From Oscillospiraceae bacterium (lineage in GTDB: Bacteria > Bacillota > Clostridia > Oscillospirales > Acutalibacteraceae), in NCBI GenBank assembly GCA_015065785.1, contig SVPR01000006.1:54762-118761 (forward strand): a DNA stretch of 64,000 bases, in the 5' to 3' direction. The notes under the pieces were generated by a model, which was not told the origin of the DNA, did no database searches, and saw only the letters and a list, made by a program, of their open reading frames with translations. The position numbers and the translations under genes are program-made. Below, one piece after another: positions 36,376-46,006 of the stretch (its first letter is position 1; each line of letters starts with the position of its first letter).

Positions 36376-36909
36376 TCAAGGTGCAAGGGTTGATAAAAGG
36401 TCATAAAGTCCTGAAGAAAAGAAGATAATTAAAAGAACAAATACCATAATTACAGGAACTGAAAGCTCAATTATCATTTTTATGAGCTGAGCTTTTTTAT
36501 ATTTTTTAAATGAGTTTTCTATTTTTTCAAGTCTTTTCACAAGACTGTTATATTGGTCAACAGAAATATTTGCACTGCCACCTGCTTGTGATTGCGGAAT
36601 ATTTACTTCTCTCTTAATTTCTGCAAACTGATTAGCTATTGCAGCAGGAGCTTCTGACTTTTCGCTTTCCGGTAAATATTTACTTTTTAAAGAATCTATT
36701 ACCTTTGCAATCTGTGGCTCACGCGGAATATCCTTTGAAGCAACTGATTCAAGCCATCTTACCTGAGCGGGAGCAGTTACTTCATCTGTATTTATTTTTT
36801 TAATTTGTTTATCACAAAATGAGCAAACCTTTACTTCAGTATCCTCTATTTTGCTTAACACAAAATCAAGTTCATCGGTTTTACAACCGCAAACAGGACA
36901 AACAGCCAT
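36376..36909 (-). CDS. Zinc-ribbon protein with C-terminal membrane anchor, within glycogen operon
   Basis: A 177-residue protein of unknown function. The N-terminus carries two CxxC pairs (CPVCGC at 4-9; CSFCDK about 29-34), a zinc ribbon. A polar linker with KYLPESEKSE is followed by a predicted coiled coil (about 112-140, YNSLVKRLEKIENSFKKYKK) and one strong membrane segment (about 147-168), ending LYDLLSTLAP. ATG 36909 has AAAGGTG 9 bases upstream. It sits 39 bases after glgD and 57 bases before glgA, so it is probably made with the glycogen enzymes; it might tether something to the membrane. Confidence 0.7.
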   Translation of the reverse strand: MAVCPVCGCKTDELDFVLSKIEDTEVKVCSFCDKQIKKINTDEVTAPAQVRWLESVASKDIPREPQIAKVIDSLKSKYLPESEKSEAPAAIANQFAEIKREVNIPQSQAGGSANISVDQYNSLVKRLEKIENSFKKYKKAQLIKMIIELSVPVIMVFVLLIIFFSSGLYDLLSTLAP

Positions 36910-36948
36910 AATCTTTAACACCTTTCACAATTTTAAAAATTTAAGATT

Positions 36949-38067
36949 TTAAATCACGATATTTTTGCCAACGATGAACGGATAGCTCTTATCACCTGAA
37001 AGATTCTTGTTTGGTGTAATAACAGAGTCCTTATCCATAATTACGCAGTTAAGCTTTACATTTTCACTTACAAATGAATCCTGCATAATAATTGAATTTT
37101 CAACTACTGCACCTCTTGCAATATTAACGCCTCTGAAAATAACGCTGTTTTTAACAGTACCCTCAATAATGCAACCGTCTGCAATAAGTGAATTTTCAAC
37201 CTTACTCTGAATGCCATAGCGAACAGGCATATCATTACGAACCTTTGTGTAAACAGGTCTGTCTTTATTAAACAAATCTTTTCTTATGTCTTTATCTAAA
37301 AGAGCCATATTTGCTTCAAAGTATTTTTCAACACTGTCAATTTCACAGCCCCAGCCTGTAAACTCGTAGCCATAAATGTTAAGGTTATCTACATTCTTCT
37401 GAATAATATCTTTTTCAAAATTTGTGTAGCCCGCACTTATAGCGTCAGCTATTAAAGACTCAAACAAAGCTTTTCTCATAAGAATAATATTTGTTGAGAA
37501 ATTAACATTTTCAGTGTTCTGAGGATTAACTGCAACACCTGTTACCTTGCTGTTGCCGTCAACTGCAAGGGACATCATATTTTCTAAAGCAGGAAGTGTA
37601 CCTTTTTTATAAACAATTGTAATATCCGCATCCTTTTCTGAATGGAAATCGAATACTTCGCTTAAATCAATGTTGCAGATAAAGTTTGTATCTGAAAGAA
37701 GAATATATTTCTCGTTGCAGGATTTAACAAAGTCTTTAATTCTTCCGAGAACTGCAAGCTTATTTGTTGAATCGTGCTCCGCATTTGATGGGTTAAACGG
37801 TGGTAATAAATAGAGTCCGTCAACCTTTCTTGAAAGGTCCCACGGTCTGCCGTTACCAACATGGTCCATAAGAGAACGGAAGTGACTGTTTGTAATAAGT
37901 CCGACATTTGTCATTCCACTGTTAACGAAGTTAGAAAGAACGAAGTCAATAAGGCGATATCTACCGCCGTAAAGCATAGAGCCCATTGTTCTTCTTTGTG
38001 TTAAATCCTTAAGACAAGAGTCATAAGAGTTAGAATAAACTATTCCAAGAACATTTTTTGGCATCAT
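36949..38067 (-). CDS. glgD: Glucose-1-phosphate adenylyltransferase subunit GlgD
   Basis: A 372-residue GlgD-type subunit. It keeps the ADP-glucose pyrophosphorylase fold ([19 protein letters not shown] about 34-52, then [20 protein letters not shown]) and left-handed helix repeats at the C-terminus, but lacks the GGxGTRL nucleotide loop: the N-terminus reads [17 protein letters not shown]. In Firmicutes GlgD pairs with GlgC and changes its activity while having little activity itself. It overlaps glgC by four bases (ATGA). Confidence 0.95.
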   Translation of the reverse strand: MMPKNVLGIVYSNSYDSCLKDLTQRRTMGSMLYGGRYRLIDFVLSNFVNSGMTNVGLITNSHFRSLMDHVGNGRPWDLSRKVDGLYLLPPFNPSNAEHDSTNKLAVLGRIKDFVKSCNEKYILLSDTNFICNIDLSEVFDFHSEKDADITIVYKKGTLPALENMMSLAVDGNSKVTGVAVNPQNTENVNFSTNIILMRKALFESLIADAISAGYTNFEKDIIQKNVDNLNIYGYEFTGWGCEIDSVEKYFEANMALLDKDIRKDLFNKDRPVYTKVRNDMPVRYGIQSKVENSLIADGCIIEGTVKNSVIFRGVNIARGAVVENSIIMQDSFVSENVKLNCVIMDKDSVITPNKNLSGDKSYPFIVGKNIVI

Positions 38068-39287
38068 ACGCTTTCGCCCCCTTTCACATCTTCAGCAACT
38101 GTTGTTTTTGCTTTTACCTTAGCGTCTTTTCCGATTGTAATTCCTGAGCCTATTACGCTGACGCCCCATTCATCGAGGTTAGTAACCTTTTCAGGATTTT
38201 CACCTACTGTTGCACCCTCTTCAATAACTGCATTTTCTGCAACGATTGAGTATTGAACCAATGCACCTTTTTTAACGACTGCACCCGGCATTACTATTGA
38301 GTAATGAACAGAAGCACCCTCTTCTACAGTAACATCTGAGAAAAGAACTGAGTAATCTACATCGCCCTCAATTTCACAGCCCTCTGCAACAATTGAATTT
38401 TCAACCTTTGCTTTGTCTGAAATATATTGCGGTGCAGAAGAATTACTTCTTCCGTAAATTTTCCATGAATCATCTGATAAATCTATATTTGCTTTTGGAT
38501 TAAGAAGGTCTAAGTTAGCCTCCCAGAGAGAATCTATTGTTCCGACATCCTTCCAATAACCGTCAAAGCCATAAGCGAAAAGTCTTTCGCCTGCTTCGTG
38601 CATTGCAGGAATAACATTCTTACCAAAGTCATTTGAAGAGTTCGGGTCATTCTCATCATCAATGAGATATTTACGAAGCTTTTCCCAGGTAAACATATAA
38701 ACACCCATAGATGCTTTATTGCTCTTTGGCTCTTTTGGTTTTTCTTCAAATGCAGTTATTCTTCCGTCATCATCTGTGAACATAAGACCAAAACGAGAAG
38801 CCTCTTCCCACGGCACTTCGAGCATTGCAATAGTACAAGCTGCGTCCTTTTCTTTATGGAATTTAAGCATCTCAGCGTAGTCCATTTTATAAATGTGGTC
38901 ACCTGAAAGAACTGCTACATATTCAGGATTATATCTGTCAATAAAATGAATATTCTGATAAATTGCGTTTGCTGTGCCCTTGTACCATTCCTGGCCGTTC
39001 AATGCCTGATATGGTGAAAGCACATGAACTCCACCGCCGATTTCACGGTCTAAATCCCATGTGCTACCACTGCCGATATAATCATTAAGCACGAGTGGCT
39101 GATATTGAGTTAAAACACCTACTGTTGAAATACCTGAGTTAGTACAGTTTGACAATGGAAAATCAATAATTCTGTATTTTCCACCGTAAGGAACTGCAGG
39201 TTTTGCGATATTTTTTGTAAGAACGCCGAGACGAGAACCCTGACCGCCTGCTAAAAGCATTGCTATACATTCAGTTCTTTTTGCCAT
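38064..39287 (-). CDS. glgC: Glucose-1-phosphate adenylyltransferase GlgC
   Basis: A 407-residue catalytic subunit making ADP-glucose from ATP and glucose-1-phosphate. Motifs are [24 protein letters not shown] loop (8-27), [19 protein letters not shown] (about 28-46), [11 protein letters not shown] (about 127-137), FEEKPKEP (about 180-187) and the C-terminal beta-helix with repeated SIV..A. The ATG has GGAAAGGA upstream and lies inside the last 17 bases of glgB. Confidence 0.97.
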   Translation of the reverse strand: MAKRTECIAMLLAGGQGSRLGVLTKNIAKPAVPYGGKYRIIDFPLSNCTNSGISTVGVLTQYQPLVLNDYIGSGSTWDLDREIGGGVHVLSPYQALNGQEWYKGTANAIYQNIHFIDRYNPEYVAVLSGDHIYKMDYAEMLKFHKEKDAACTIAMLEVPWEEASRFGLMFTDDDGRITAFEEKPKEPKSNKASMGVYMFTWEKLRKYLIDDENDPNSSNDFGKNVIPAMHEAGERLFAYGFDGYWKDVGTIDSLWEANLDLLNPKANIDLSDDSWKIYGRSNSSAPQYISDKAKVENSIVAEGCEIEGDVDYSVLFSDVTVEEGASVHYSIVMPGAVVKKGALVQYSIVAENAVIEEGATVGENPEKVTNLDEWGVSVIGSGITIGKDAKVKAKTTVAEDVKGGESV

Positions 39288-41211
39288 TGTTTTTACATTC
39301 CTTTCCGTCTTCTTTATTTTTTTGTTGCTTTAATTTTAAATAGATTGTCGAAAGTGGCGGTAATTTTAAATCTATTGACTGACTGAATTCGCCGTAAGGC
39401 TCATCTACAGTCTTATATGATTTTTTAATCTTTTCACCTGTACCACCGAATTTTTCGGAATCTGAATTGAAAATTATTTCGTAAGTGCCCTTTTCGGGAA
39501 CACCTATTTTATAAATTGGTCTTTCTACCTTTGTGAAGTTGCAGACTGCAATTATTTTTTCTCCTGCTTCATCAGTTCTAACGAATGCAATAACTGAATT
39601 GTTATTGTCATCACTTACCAACCAGTTGAAGCCCTCCCAGCTGTAATCTACCTGCCAGAATGGTGAATTCTTTTTGTAGAATAAATTGAGCTCCTTTACA
39701 TAGCTCTGAAGCTTTTTGTGAGAATCATACTCAAGAAGAAGCCAGTCAAGACCTTTTTTGTAGTCCCACTCTATAAACTGACCAAATTCTGAGCCCATAA
39801 ATAAAAGCTTTTTGCCCGGGTGTGCATACATATAGCCTAAAAATGCTCTTACACTTGCAAATTTTTCTTCATAACTGCCGGGCATTTTATTTATAAGTGA
39901 GCATTTGCCGTGAACTACCTCATCGTGTGAAATAGGAAGCACGAAATTCTCAGAAAATGCATAGAAAAATGAGAATGTTATTAAATTATGGTTGAATTTT
40001 TTATGAATTCCCTCTAATGAGAAATATCTTAAAATATCATTCATCCAACCCATATTCCACTTGAAATTGAAGCCTAAACCGCCGTTGTAAACAGGCTTTG
40101 AAACAAGTGGCCAGGCGGTGCTTTCTTCAGCAATCATACAAACATCGGGGTAATCCTTAAACACTGCCTCGTTAAGCTCCTGCAAAAACTCAACTGCCTC
40201 GTAGTTTTTGTTACCACCGTCTTTGTTGGCAATCCAGTGACCGTCATCTCTGCCGTAATCTAAGTAAAGCATTGAAGCAACTGCGTCAACACGAAGCCCG
40301 TCAATGTGATATTCCTCTAACCAGAAGCAAGCATTTGAAATTAAAAAGCTTTTAACTTCATTTCTGCCAAAGTCAAATACTTTTGTGCCCCATTGAAGAT
40401 GCTCGCCTTTTCTTATATCGTCATATTCATAGCACGCTTCGCCATCAAAGTTCGAGAGTCCGTGTGCATCTTTGGGGAAGTGCGCCGGTACCCAGTCAAG
40501 AATAACACCTATGCCTGCCTTGTGACATTCGTCTATAAGATATTTAAAATCGTCAGGTGTACCATAACGGGAGGTTACTGAATAATAACCCGTTACCTGA
40601 TAGCCCCACGAGCCGTCAAACGGATATTCTGAAACAGGCATCATTTCAATATGAGTGTAGCCCATTTTCTTTACATAAGGAACAAGCTCTTTTGCTAAAT
40701 CTCGGTAGCTCAGAAAGTTGCCGTCTTCATATTGCTTCCAGGAGCCTAAATGCATTTCGTAAATATTTACAGGTGATTTATAAACTGATTGTTTTTTTCT
40801 TTCTTCAAGCCATTTGCTGTCACGCCATTTATAATTGCCCTTGAATATTTTTGATGCTGTACCAGGACGCGTTTCTGAATGAATTGCGTAAGGGTCTGCT
40901 TTGTAATGCTTTTCGCCTTTGCTGTCAGTAATCAAAAATTTATACGCATCAAAATTATTGACATTCTGACAAAAAGCCTCCCAACAGCCTACCTCATTAA
41001 GCCTTGTCATAGCTGTGGCGTTTTCATCCCAGCCATTAAAATCTCCTACAACGCTTACTGATTTTGCGTGAGGCGCCCATACTCTGAAAACATATTCACC
41101 CTTATTTATTTCGTGCGCACCAAAGAACTCCTGTGCCTTATAATTCTTGCCTAAATGGAAGATGTAAATAGGAAAATCATTAGGATTAACTTCCTTTTCT
41201 TTTAGCTTCAA
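39271..41211 (-). CDS. glgB: 1,4-alpha-glucan branching enzyme GlgB
   Basis: A GH13 enzyme of about 646 residues that moves alpha-1,4 chains to alpha-1,6 branch points in glycogen. The N-terminal CBM48 domain ([20 protein letters not shown]) precedes the barrel: [34 protein letters not shown], nucleophile [13 protein letters not shown] (about residue 306), AEESTAWP (acid/base) and [12 protein letters not shown]. The start is uncertain: GTG 41223 has no ribosome site, while TTG 41211 lies 9 bases after GGGGTG and is used here. It is the first gene of the glycogen operon. Confidence 0.95.
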   Translation of the reverse strand: MKLKEKEVNPNDFPIYIFHLGKNYKAQEFFGAHEINKGEYVFRVWAPHAKSVSVVGDFNGWDENATAMTRLNEVGCWEAFCQNVNNFDAYKFLITDSKGEKHYKADPYAIHSETRPGTASKIFKGNYKWRDSKWLEERKKQSVYKSPVNIYEMHLGSWKQYEDGNFLSYRDLAKELVPYVKKMGYTHIEMMPVSEYPFDGSWGYQVTGYYSVTSRYGTPDDFKYLIDECHKAGIGVILDWVPAHFPKDAHGLSNFDGEACYEYDDIRKGEHLQWGTKVFDFGRNEVKSFLISNACFWLEEYHIDGLRVDAVASMLYLDYGRDDGHWIANKDGGNKNYEAVEFLQELNEAVFKDYPDVCMIAEESTAWPLVSKPVYNGGLGFNFKWNMGWMNDILRYFSLEGIHKKFNHNLITFSFFYAFSENFVLPISHDEVVHGKCSLINKMPGSYEEKFASVRAFLGYMYAHPGKKLLFMGSEFGQFIEWDYKKGLDWLLLEYDSHKKLQSYVKELNLFYKKNSPFWQVDYSWEGFNWLVSDDNNNSVIAFVRTDEAGEKIIAVCNFTKVERPIYKIGVPEKGTYEIIFNSDSEKFGGTGEKIKKSYKTVDEPYGEFSQSIDLKLPPLSTIYLKLKQQKNKEDGKECKNNGKKN

Positions 41212-41261
41212 TTTTTCTTTCACCCCATATCAGTTATAAATAGGCATTTTACCTTATAATA

Positions 41262-41290
41262 ATCATAACAAAACACAGTGTTGAATTCAA
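41262..41290 (-). promoter_or_regulatory. Glycogen operon promoter
   Basis: On the minus strand TTGAAT (41290-41285), 17 nt, TATGAT (41267-41262), about 40-50 bases before glgB. The rest of the 41224-41549 gap is AT-rich, and beyond this promoter and the MarR-side repeats I see nothing in it. Confidence 0.6.
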
Positions 41291-41502
41291 GTGATTTTTG
41301 ATATATTTTGTTCAAAGCCCCATTAAAGTTTTTTGTTAATTTTTGGTAATTATGCACAACAAAACAAGCTTTTAAGTCGAAAAAAGAATTATTTTGAAGC
41401 TTATAAAATATGTAAAATTTTTGTAAAAACACAATTTTTTGTGGTGATTTTTTCTTTTGGGGAATAATGAGTCGATATTTTGTGGTATTATATGTGAGTT
41501 CA

Positions 41503-41529
41503 TTAAACGTTTAACTAATAAACATTTAA
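41503..41529 (+). promoter_or_regulatory. Candidate MarR operator (two TAAAC(G/A)TTTAA half-sites)
   Basis: The perfect palindrome TTAAACGTTTAA lies at 41503-41514, and a near copy TAAACATTTAA at 41519-41529, 15 bases apart. They lie downstream of TATTAT (41486-41491, a possible -10) and just before the ribosome site of the MarR gene. The placement suits autoregulation of the MarR-exporter operon. Confidence 0.5.
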
Positions 41530-41549
41530 CTTATGAAAGGAGCTCTGAA

Positions 41550-42038
41550 ATGGATAACCGTTCACTCGTACACGAAATAATAACATTGAATGTTACTCAC
41601 CGTTATCGTGTAGGCAAGGCCGCTTCATCATTGGGGCTTTATTTTGGTCAGCCCTCAATTATTGAATTTATTCTGCAGAATAAAGGCTGTACCCAAAAAG
41701 AGCTTGCAGCGCATCTTCATATTTCACCACCATCTGTTGCTACCACTTTAAAAAGAATGGAAAAAGCAGGATTTATTGAAAGAATTGAAGATAAGACTGA
41801 TACAAGAAAAAAGCAGCTTTCAGTCACAAAAAAAGGTGAAAACGCTTTAAAAGATTTCAGAAAGCTCTGCGATGAAACCGACTTACAGCTTTTTATAGGC
41901 TTCAGTGAGGATGAAAAGGAACAGCTTATGAGTTATTTAAAAAGGCTCAACTCAAATATAGCCGACAGCGATTTAAGTCGTGATAATTTTAAAAATATTA
42001 TGAAAGCACAAATAGAAGAAAGCGAGGAAATTAAATAA
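41550..42038 (+). CDS. MarR-family transcriptional regulator
   Basis: A 162-residue winged-helix regulator: the dimer helices at both ends flank QPSIIEFILQNKGCTQKELA (about 37-56), the recognition helix SPPSVATTLKRMEKAG and the wing with KTDTRKKQLSVTKKG (about 87-101). ATG 41550 has AAAGGAG at normal spacing. It lies 1 base before an ABC exporter pair, the usual arrangement in which the repressor senses a toxic compound and releases the exporter genes. Confidence 0.9.
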   Translation: MDNRSLVHEIITLNVTHRYRVGKAASSLGLYFGQPSIIEFILQNKGCTQKELAAHLHISPPSVATTLKRMEKAGFIERIEDKTDTRKKQLSVTKKGENALKDFRKLCDETDLQLFIGFSEDEKEQLMSYLKRLNSNIADSDLSRDNFKNIMKAQIEESEEIK

Positions 42039-42039
42039 T

Positions 42040-43839
42040 ATGTTCAGAAAGCTTTTAAGCTATGCAAAGGGTTACAGGTTTTATTCATTCTTAGCTCCTG
42101 CAACAATTGTACTTGAGGTTTTGCTTGAGGTTGCAATTCCATTTTTGATGTCAGTAATAATTGACTCCGGCATTAACGGGATTCCTCTTTCACAAAAAGA
42201 CGGATTTGTAGTAGATATGCTCATTAAAATGGGCTTTGGTGAAAAACAGGGCTTGGACCTTGTTGTTGCTACCGGCGCTCTTATGATAATTATGGCGTGT
42301 ATTTCGCTTGCCTGCGGTGCTTCTGCGGCATTTTTTGCAGCAAAAGCAGGTATGGGCTTCGGTAAAAATTTAAGAGGTGCAATGTTCGCAAAAATTCAGG
42401 ATTTTTCATTCTCAAATGTAGATAAATTTTCGACAGGCTCTCTTATTACAAGAATGACAACTGATGTTAATATGATTCAGAATGCATATATGATGGCTTT
42501 GAGAATGTTAATCCGTTCACCCTTAATGTTTGTTATGGCTATTGGAATGGCTATCGGGATTAACAAAAGGCTTTCTCTCGTCTTTCTTATAGTCGGCCCA
42601 CTTCTTGCATTTGCACTCATTTTTGTTGGCTCAAAGGCGCACCCAAGATTTGAGCGTATGTTTAAAAAATATGATAAATTCAACACTTCTATTCAGGAAA
42701 ATTTAATTTCCATAAGAGTTGTTAAGGCATTTGTCCGTTCCAAGCACGAAAAAGAAAAATTCCAGATTTCCAACGATGAATTAAAAGCGGCATCTATTTT
42801 TGCCGAAAAGCTTATTATTTTAAACGGCCCTATTATGATGGTCGCAGTTTATGCTTGTATTCTCTCAATTCTGTGGTTTGGTACAAAGCTTATTTTTGTT
42901 GGTGAAATGCAATTAGGTGACCTTATGAGCTTTATTACCTATGTTCAGCAAATTCTTATGTCCCTTATGATGATTTCAATGATTTTTGTTATGTCTGTTA
43001 TGGCAAAGGCTTCAATGAAGCGTGTTTATGAAGTACTCAATGAAGCGCCTACAATTAAAGACGATACCGCCGACAGTAATTTACAAGTAAATTCAGGCGA
43101 TATTGAATTTAAAAATGTATTCTTTAAATATAACGAAGCTGCTGAGGAGCCCGTTCTTTCAAATATCAATCTCTCCATTAAATCAGGCGAAACTGTTGGT
43201 ATTTTAGGCGGTACAGGTAGTGCAAAATCTTCACTCGTTCAGCTTATTCCTCGTCTTTATGATGTAAGCGAGGGCGAGGTTTTAGTCGGCGGCAGAAATG
43301 TTAAGGACTACAAATTAAATACGCTTCGTGACAGCGTTTCAATGGTGCTTCAGTCAAATGTGCTTTTCTCAGGTACAATAGAAGAGAATCTTCGTTGGGG
43401 TAATGAAAATGCAACAATGGAAGAAATCAGAGAAGCCGCAAAAATCGCTTGCGCTGATGATTTTGTTATGAGCTTCCCTGACCAGTATAATACTGATTTA
43501 GGTCAGGGCGGTGTTAATGTTTCAGGCGGTCAGAAGCAAAGACTTTGTATCGCAAGAGCATTACTCAAAAATCCGAAAATTCTTATTTTAGATGACTCGA
43601 CAAGTGCAGTTGATACTGCAACGGACGGTAAAATCAGAGAGGGAATGAAAAATTCACTTCCTGAAACTACAAAAATTATAATCGCACAAAGAATTAACTC
43701 AATTCAACACGCCGACAAGATTATTGTTCTTGATGACGGTAAAATTGATGATATTGGCACACACGAAAAATTACTTTCCCGCAACGAGATTTATAAGGAT
43801 GTTTATATTTCTCAGCAAGAGGGTAAAATGGAACAGTAA
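42040..43839 (+). CDS. ABC exporter half-transporter, degenerate-site subunit
   Basis: A 599-residue fused membrane-ATPase subunit with six spans (about 1-320) and an ATPase domain. The Walker A reads GGTGSAKSS (Ala for the usual Gly), the signature NVSGGQKQR is intact, and the Walker B ends ILILDDSTSAVD, with Asp where the catalytic Glu is expected. This is the pattern of the inactive-site partner in heterodimeric exporters such as BmrCD. It would pair with the next gene's product to pump out drugs or lipids. The start is the ATG 1 base after the MarR gene. Confidence 0.92.
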   Translation: MFRKLLSYAKGYRFYSFLAPATIVLEVLLEVAIPFLMSVIIDSGINGIPLSQKDGFVVDMLIKMGFGEKQGLDLVVATGALMIIMACISLACGASAAFFAAKAGMGFGKNLRGAMFAKIQDFSFSNVDKFSTGSLITRMTTDVNMIQNAYMMALRMLIRSPLMFVMAIGMAIGINKRLSLVFLIVGPLLAFALIFVGSKAHPRFERMFKKYDKFNTSIQENLISIRVVKAFVRSKHEKEKFQISNDELKAASIFAEKLIILNGPIMMVAVYACILSILWFGTKLIFVGEMQLGDLMSFITYVQQILMSLMMISMIFVMSVMAKASMKRVYEVLNEAPTIKDDTADSNLQVNSGDIEFKNVFFKYNEAAEEPVLSNINLSIKSGETVGILGGTGSAKSSLVQLIPRLYDVSEGEVLVGGRNVKDYKLNTLRDSVSMVLQSNVLFSGTIEENLRWGNENATMEEIREAAKIACADDFVMSFPDQYNTDLGQGGVNVSGGQKQRLCIARALLKNPKILILDDSTSAVDTATDGKIREGMKNSLPETTKIIIAQRINSIQHADKIIVLDDGKIDDIGTHEKLLSRNEIYKDVYISQQEGKMEQ

Positions 43840-43857
43840 GAAAGGGGTGTAGAAGAA

Positions 43858-45837
43858 ATGTCAGAAAAACAGCAAATAAAGAAAAACGGACCACCACCGG
43901 GCGGTCCCGGTGGCAAAATGAAGTTTGAAAAGCCTAATGATGCTAAGAAAACACTTCTCCGACTTTTAAGCTATGTTGTAAAAAACAAAGCGCTTTTAGT
44001 TTTAGTTGCTTTTCTTGTTATTATAAGCTCAGGTGCAGGCGTTGCAGGAACTTACCTTTTAACACCAATCATTAACGAAATTGGTGCAGTTGTAAAGGAC
44101 GGCACCTTTGATATTACAAACATTGTTAAATATCTTGTAATTATCGGTGTAATTTATGTTTGCGGTGCGGCGGCACAATATATTTACCAACGACTTATGC
44201 TCAACATTTCACAAGGCACTCTTAATCTTTTAAGAAAAGACCTTTTTGAACACCTCCAAAGTCTTCCCATTAAATTTTTTGACACTCACACTCACGGTGA
44301 ACTGATGAGCCGTTTCACTAATGATACAGACACAATCCGTGAAGCAATAAGTCAGGGCTTAGTTCAGGTTATATCTTCACTCGTTACTGTTTTTGGTATT
44401 TTTGCTATGATGCTTTATATAAGCCCGGCTTTAACTGGTCTTATTATAATAATGCTTTTTGTAATGCTTAACATTATAAAATTCATAGGCGGAAAAAGTG
44501 CCAACTTCTTCAGAAAGCAACAACAGAATATTGGTGCAGTAAACGGCTACATTGAAGAATTTATTGAGGGTCAGAGAGTAGTTAAGGTTTTCTGTCGGGA
44601 GGAAAAATCCAAAGAAAACTTTGCTGTTCGTAACGAAAGCTTCAGAAAATCTGCTACAAATGCTCACACCTGTGCAAGCATTATAATGCCGATTATGGGT
44701 AACCTCTCTTACTTCAATTTTGCGGCAACTGCTGCTTTAGGTGCATTTATAATTATCAGATTCGGTTCAACTGAATTAACAGGTGCTTCTGCCTTACTTT
44801 TAGGTGGTATTGAGGGTACACTTACTATCGGCTCACTCGCAGCATTTTTACAATATACAAGACAATTTTCAAACCCTATAAGCCAGGTTTCGCAACAGCT
44901 TAACAGTATTCTTGCGGCTTTGGCCGGTGCAGAAAGAATTTTTGCAATTATAGACGCAAAGCCTGAAGAAGATGATGGTTATGTTACGCTCGTAAATGCA
45001 AATGTTGATGAAAGCGGAAATATTACTGAAAGCGAAAAGCGAACAGGCACTTGGGCTTGGCGTCACCCACATTCTGCAGATGGTACTGTAACCTACACAC
45101 TTTTAAAGGGCGATGTCCGTTTCCACGATGTAACATTCTCTTATGACGGCAAAAAGACCGTTCTTAAAAATGTTTCACTTTACGCAAAGCCCGGTCAGAA
45201 AATTGCTTTTGTTGGCTCAACAGGTGCAGGTAAAACAACTATTACAAATCTTATAAATCGTTTTTATGACATTGATGAGGGTAAAATCACCTATGATGGA
45301 ATAAACATCAAGAAAATCAAAAAGGATGATTTAAGACGCTCACTTGCTATGGTGCTTCAGGATACTCACCTTTTTACAGGCACAGTTGAAGAGAATATCC
45401 GTTATGGTAAGCTTGACGCTACCCACGAAGAAATAGTTGAAGCAGCAAAACTCGCGAATGCTCACAGCTTTATAAAGAGATTGCCTGACGGCTATAACAC
45501 AAAGCTTACAGGCGACGGTAGTAACCTTTCTCAAGGTCAACGCCAATTACTCGCAATTGCTCGTGCGGCAGTTGCAGACCCACCTGTCCTTATTCTTGAT
45601 GAAGCTACAAGCTCAATTGACACAAGAACAGAAAAGCTTATTGAAAAGGGTATGGATAAGCTTATGGAAAACAAAACTGTTTTTGTTATTGCCCACAGAC
45701 TTTCTACTGTCAGAAACTCAAATGCAATTATGGTGCTTGAGGATGGTCAGATTATAGAAAAAGGCGACCACGACACACTTATAGACGAAAAAGGCAAGTA
45801 TTACAAGCTTTATACAGGACAATTTGAATTATCTTAA
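43858..45837 (+). CDS. ABC exporter half-transporter, catalytic-site subunit
   Basis: A 659-residue partner subunit. A Pro/Gly-rich N-terminus (GPPPGGPGGK) precedes six spans (about 40-360). The ATPase domain has canonical GSTGAGKTT, LSQGQRQ and LILDEATSSID with the catalytic Glu, plus the H-loop AHRLST. Between the two domains lies an extra stretch of about 50 residues, rich in polar residues and with TWAWRHPHS (about 398-406), absent from the first subunit. It lies 18 bases after its partner, with GAAAGGGG upstream. Confidence 0.92.
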   Translation: MSEKQQIKKNGPPPGGPGGKMKFEKPNDAKKTLLRLLSYVVKNKALLVLVAFLVIISSGAGVAGTYLLTPIINEIGAVVKDGTFDITNIVKYLVIIGVIYVCGAAAQYIYQRLMLNISQGTLNLLRKDLFEHLQSLPIKFFDTHTHGELMSRFTNDTDTIREAISQGLVQVISSLVTVFGIFAMMLYISPALTGLIIIMLFVMLNIIKFIGGKSANFFRKQQQNIGAVNGYIEEFIEGQRVVKVFCREEKSKENFAVRNESFRKSATNAHTCASIIMPIMGNLSYFNFAATAALGAFIIIRFGSTELTGASALLLGGIEGTLTIGSLAAFLQYTRQFSNPISQVSQQLNSILAALAGAERIFAIIDAKPEEDDGYVTLVNANVDESGNITESEKRTGTWAWRHPHSADGTVTYTLLKGDVRFHDVTFSYDGKKTVLKNVSLYAKPGQKIAFVGSTGAGKTTITNLINRFYDIDEGKITYDGINIKKIKKDDLRRSLAMVLQDTHLFTGTVEENIRYGKLDATHEEIVEAAKLANAHSFIKRLPDGYNTKLTGDGSNLSQGQRQLLAIARAAVADPPVLILDEATSSIDTRTEKLIEKGMDKLMENKTVFVIAHRLSTVRNSNAIMVLEDGQIIEKGDHDTLIDEKGKYYKLYTGQFELS

Positions 45838-45843
45838 AAAGCT

Positions 45844-45882
45844 AATGAAGTCAAGGCTTTAACGCGCCTTGGCTTCATTTTT
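45844..45882 (+). terminator. Terminator after ABC exporter operon
   Basis: A 14-bp stem with one G-U pair (45844-45857 with 45866-45879), 8-nt loop, T-rich tail. Confidence 0.9.
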
Positions 45883-45918
45883 ATGTTGGTTACAAATATT
45901 AAGATTTTGTAATAAGTA

Positions 45919-45946
45919 TTGAGATATTTCTAAAAATGTTTATAAT
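45919..45946 (+). promoter_or_regulatory. Promoter of the O-antigen ligase-like gene
   Basis: TTGAGA (45919-45924), 16 nt, TATAAT (45941-45946), 60 bases before ATG 46007. Confidence 0.55.
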
Positions 45947-46006
45947 AGAATAAAATATATTGTTATTTGATTTTTATTATTTAATGTTTTTGCGTGGTAT
46001 TTTATT

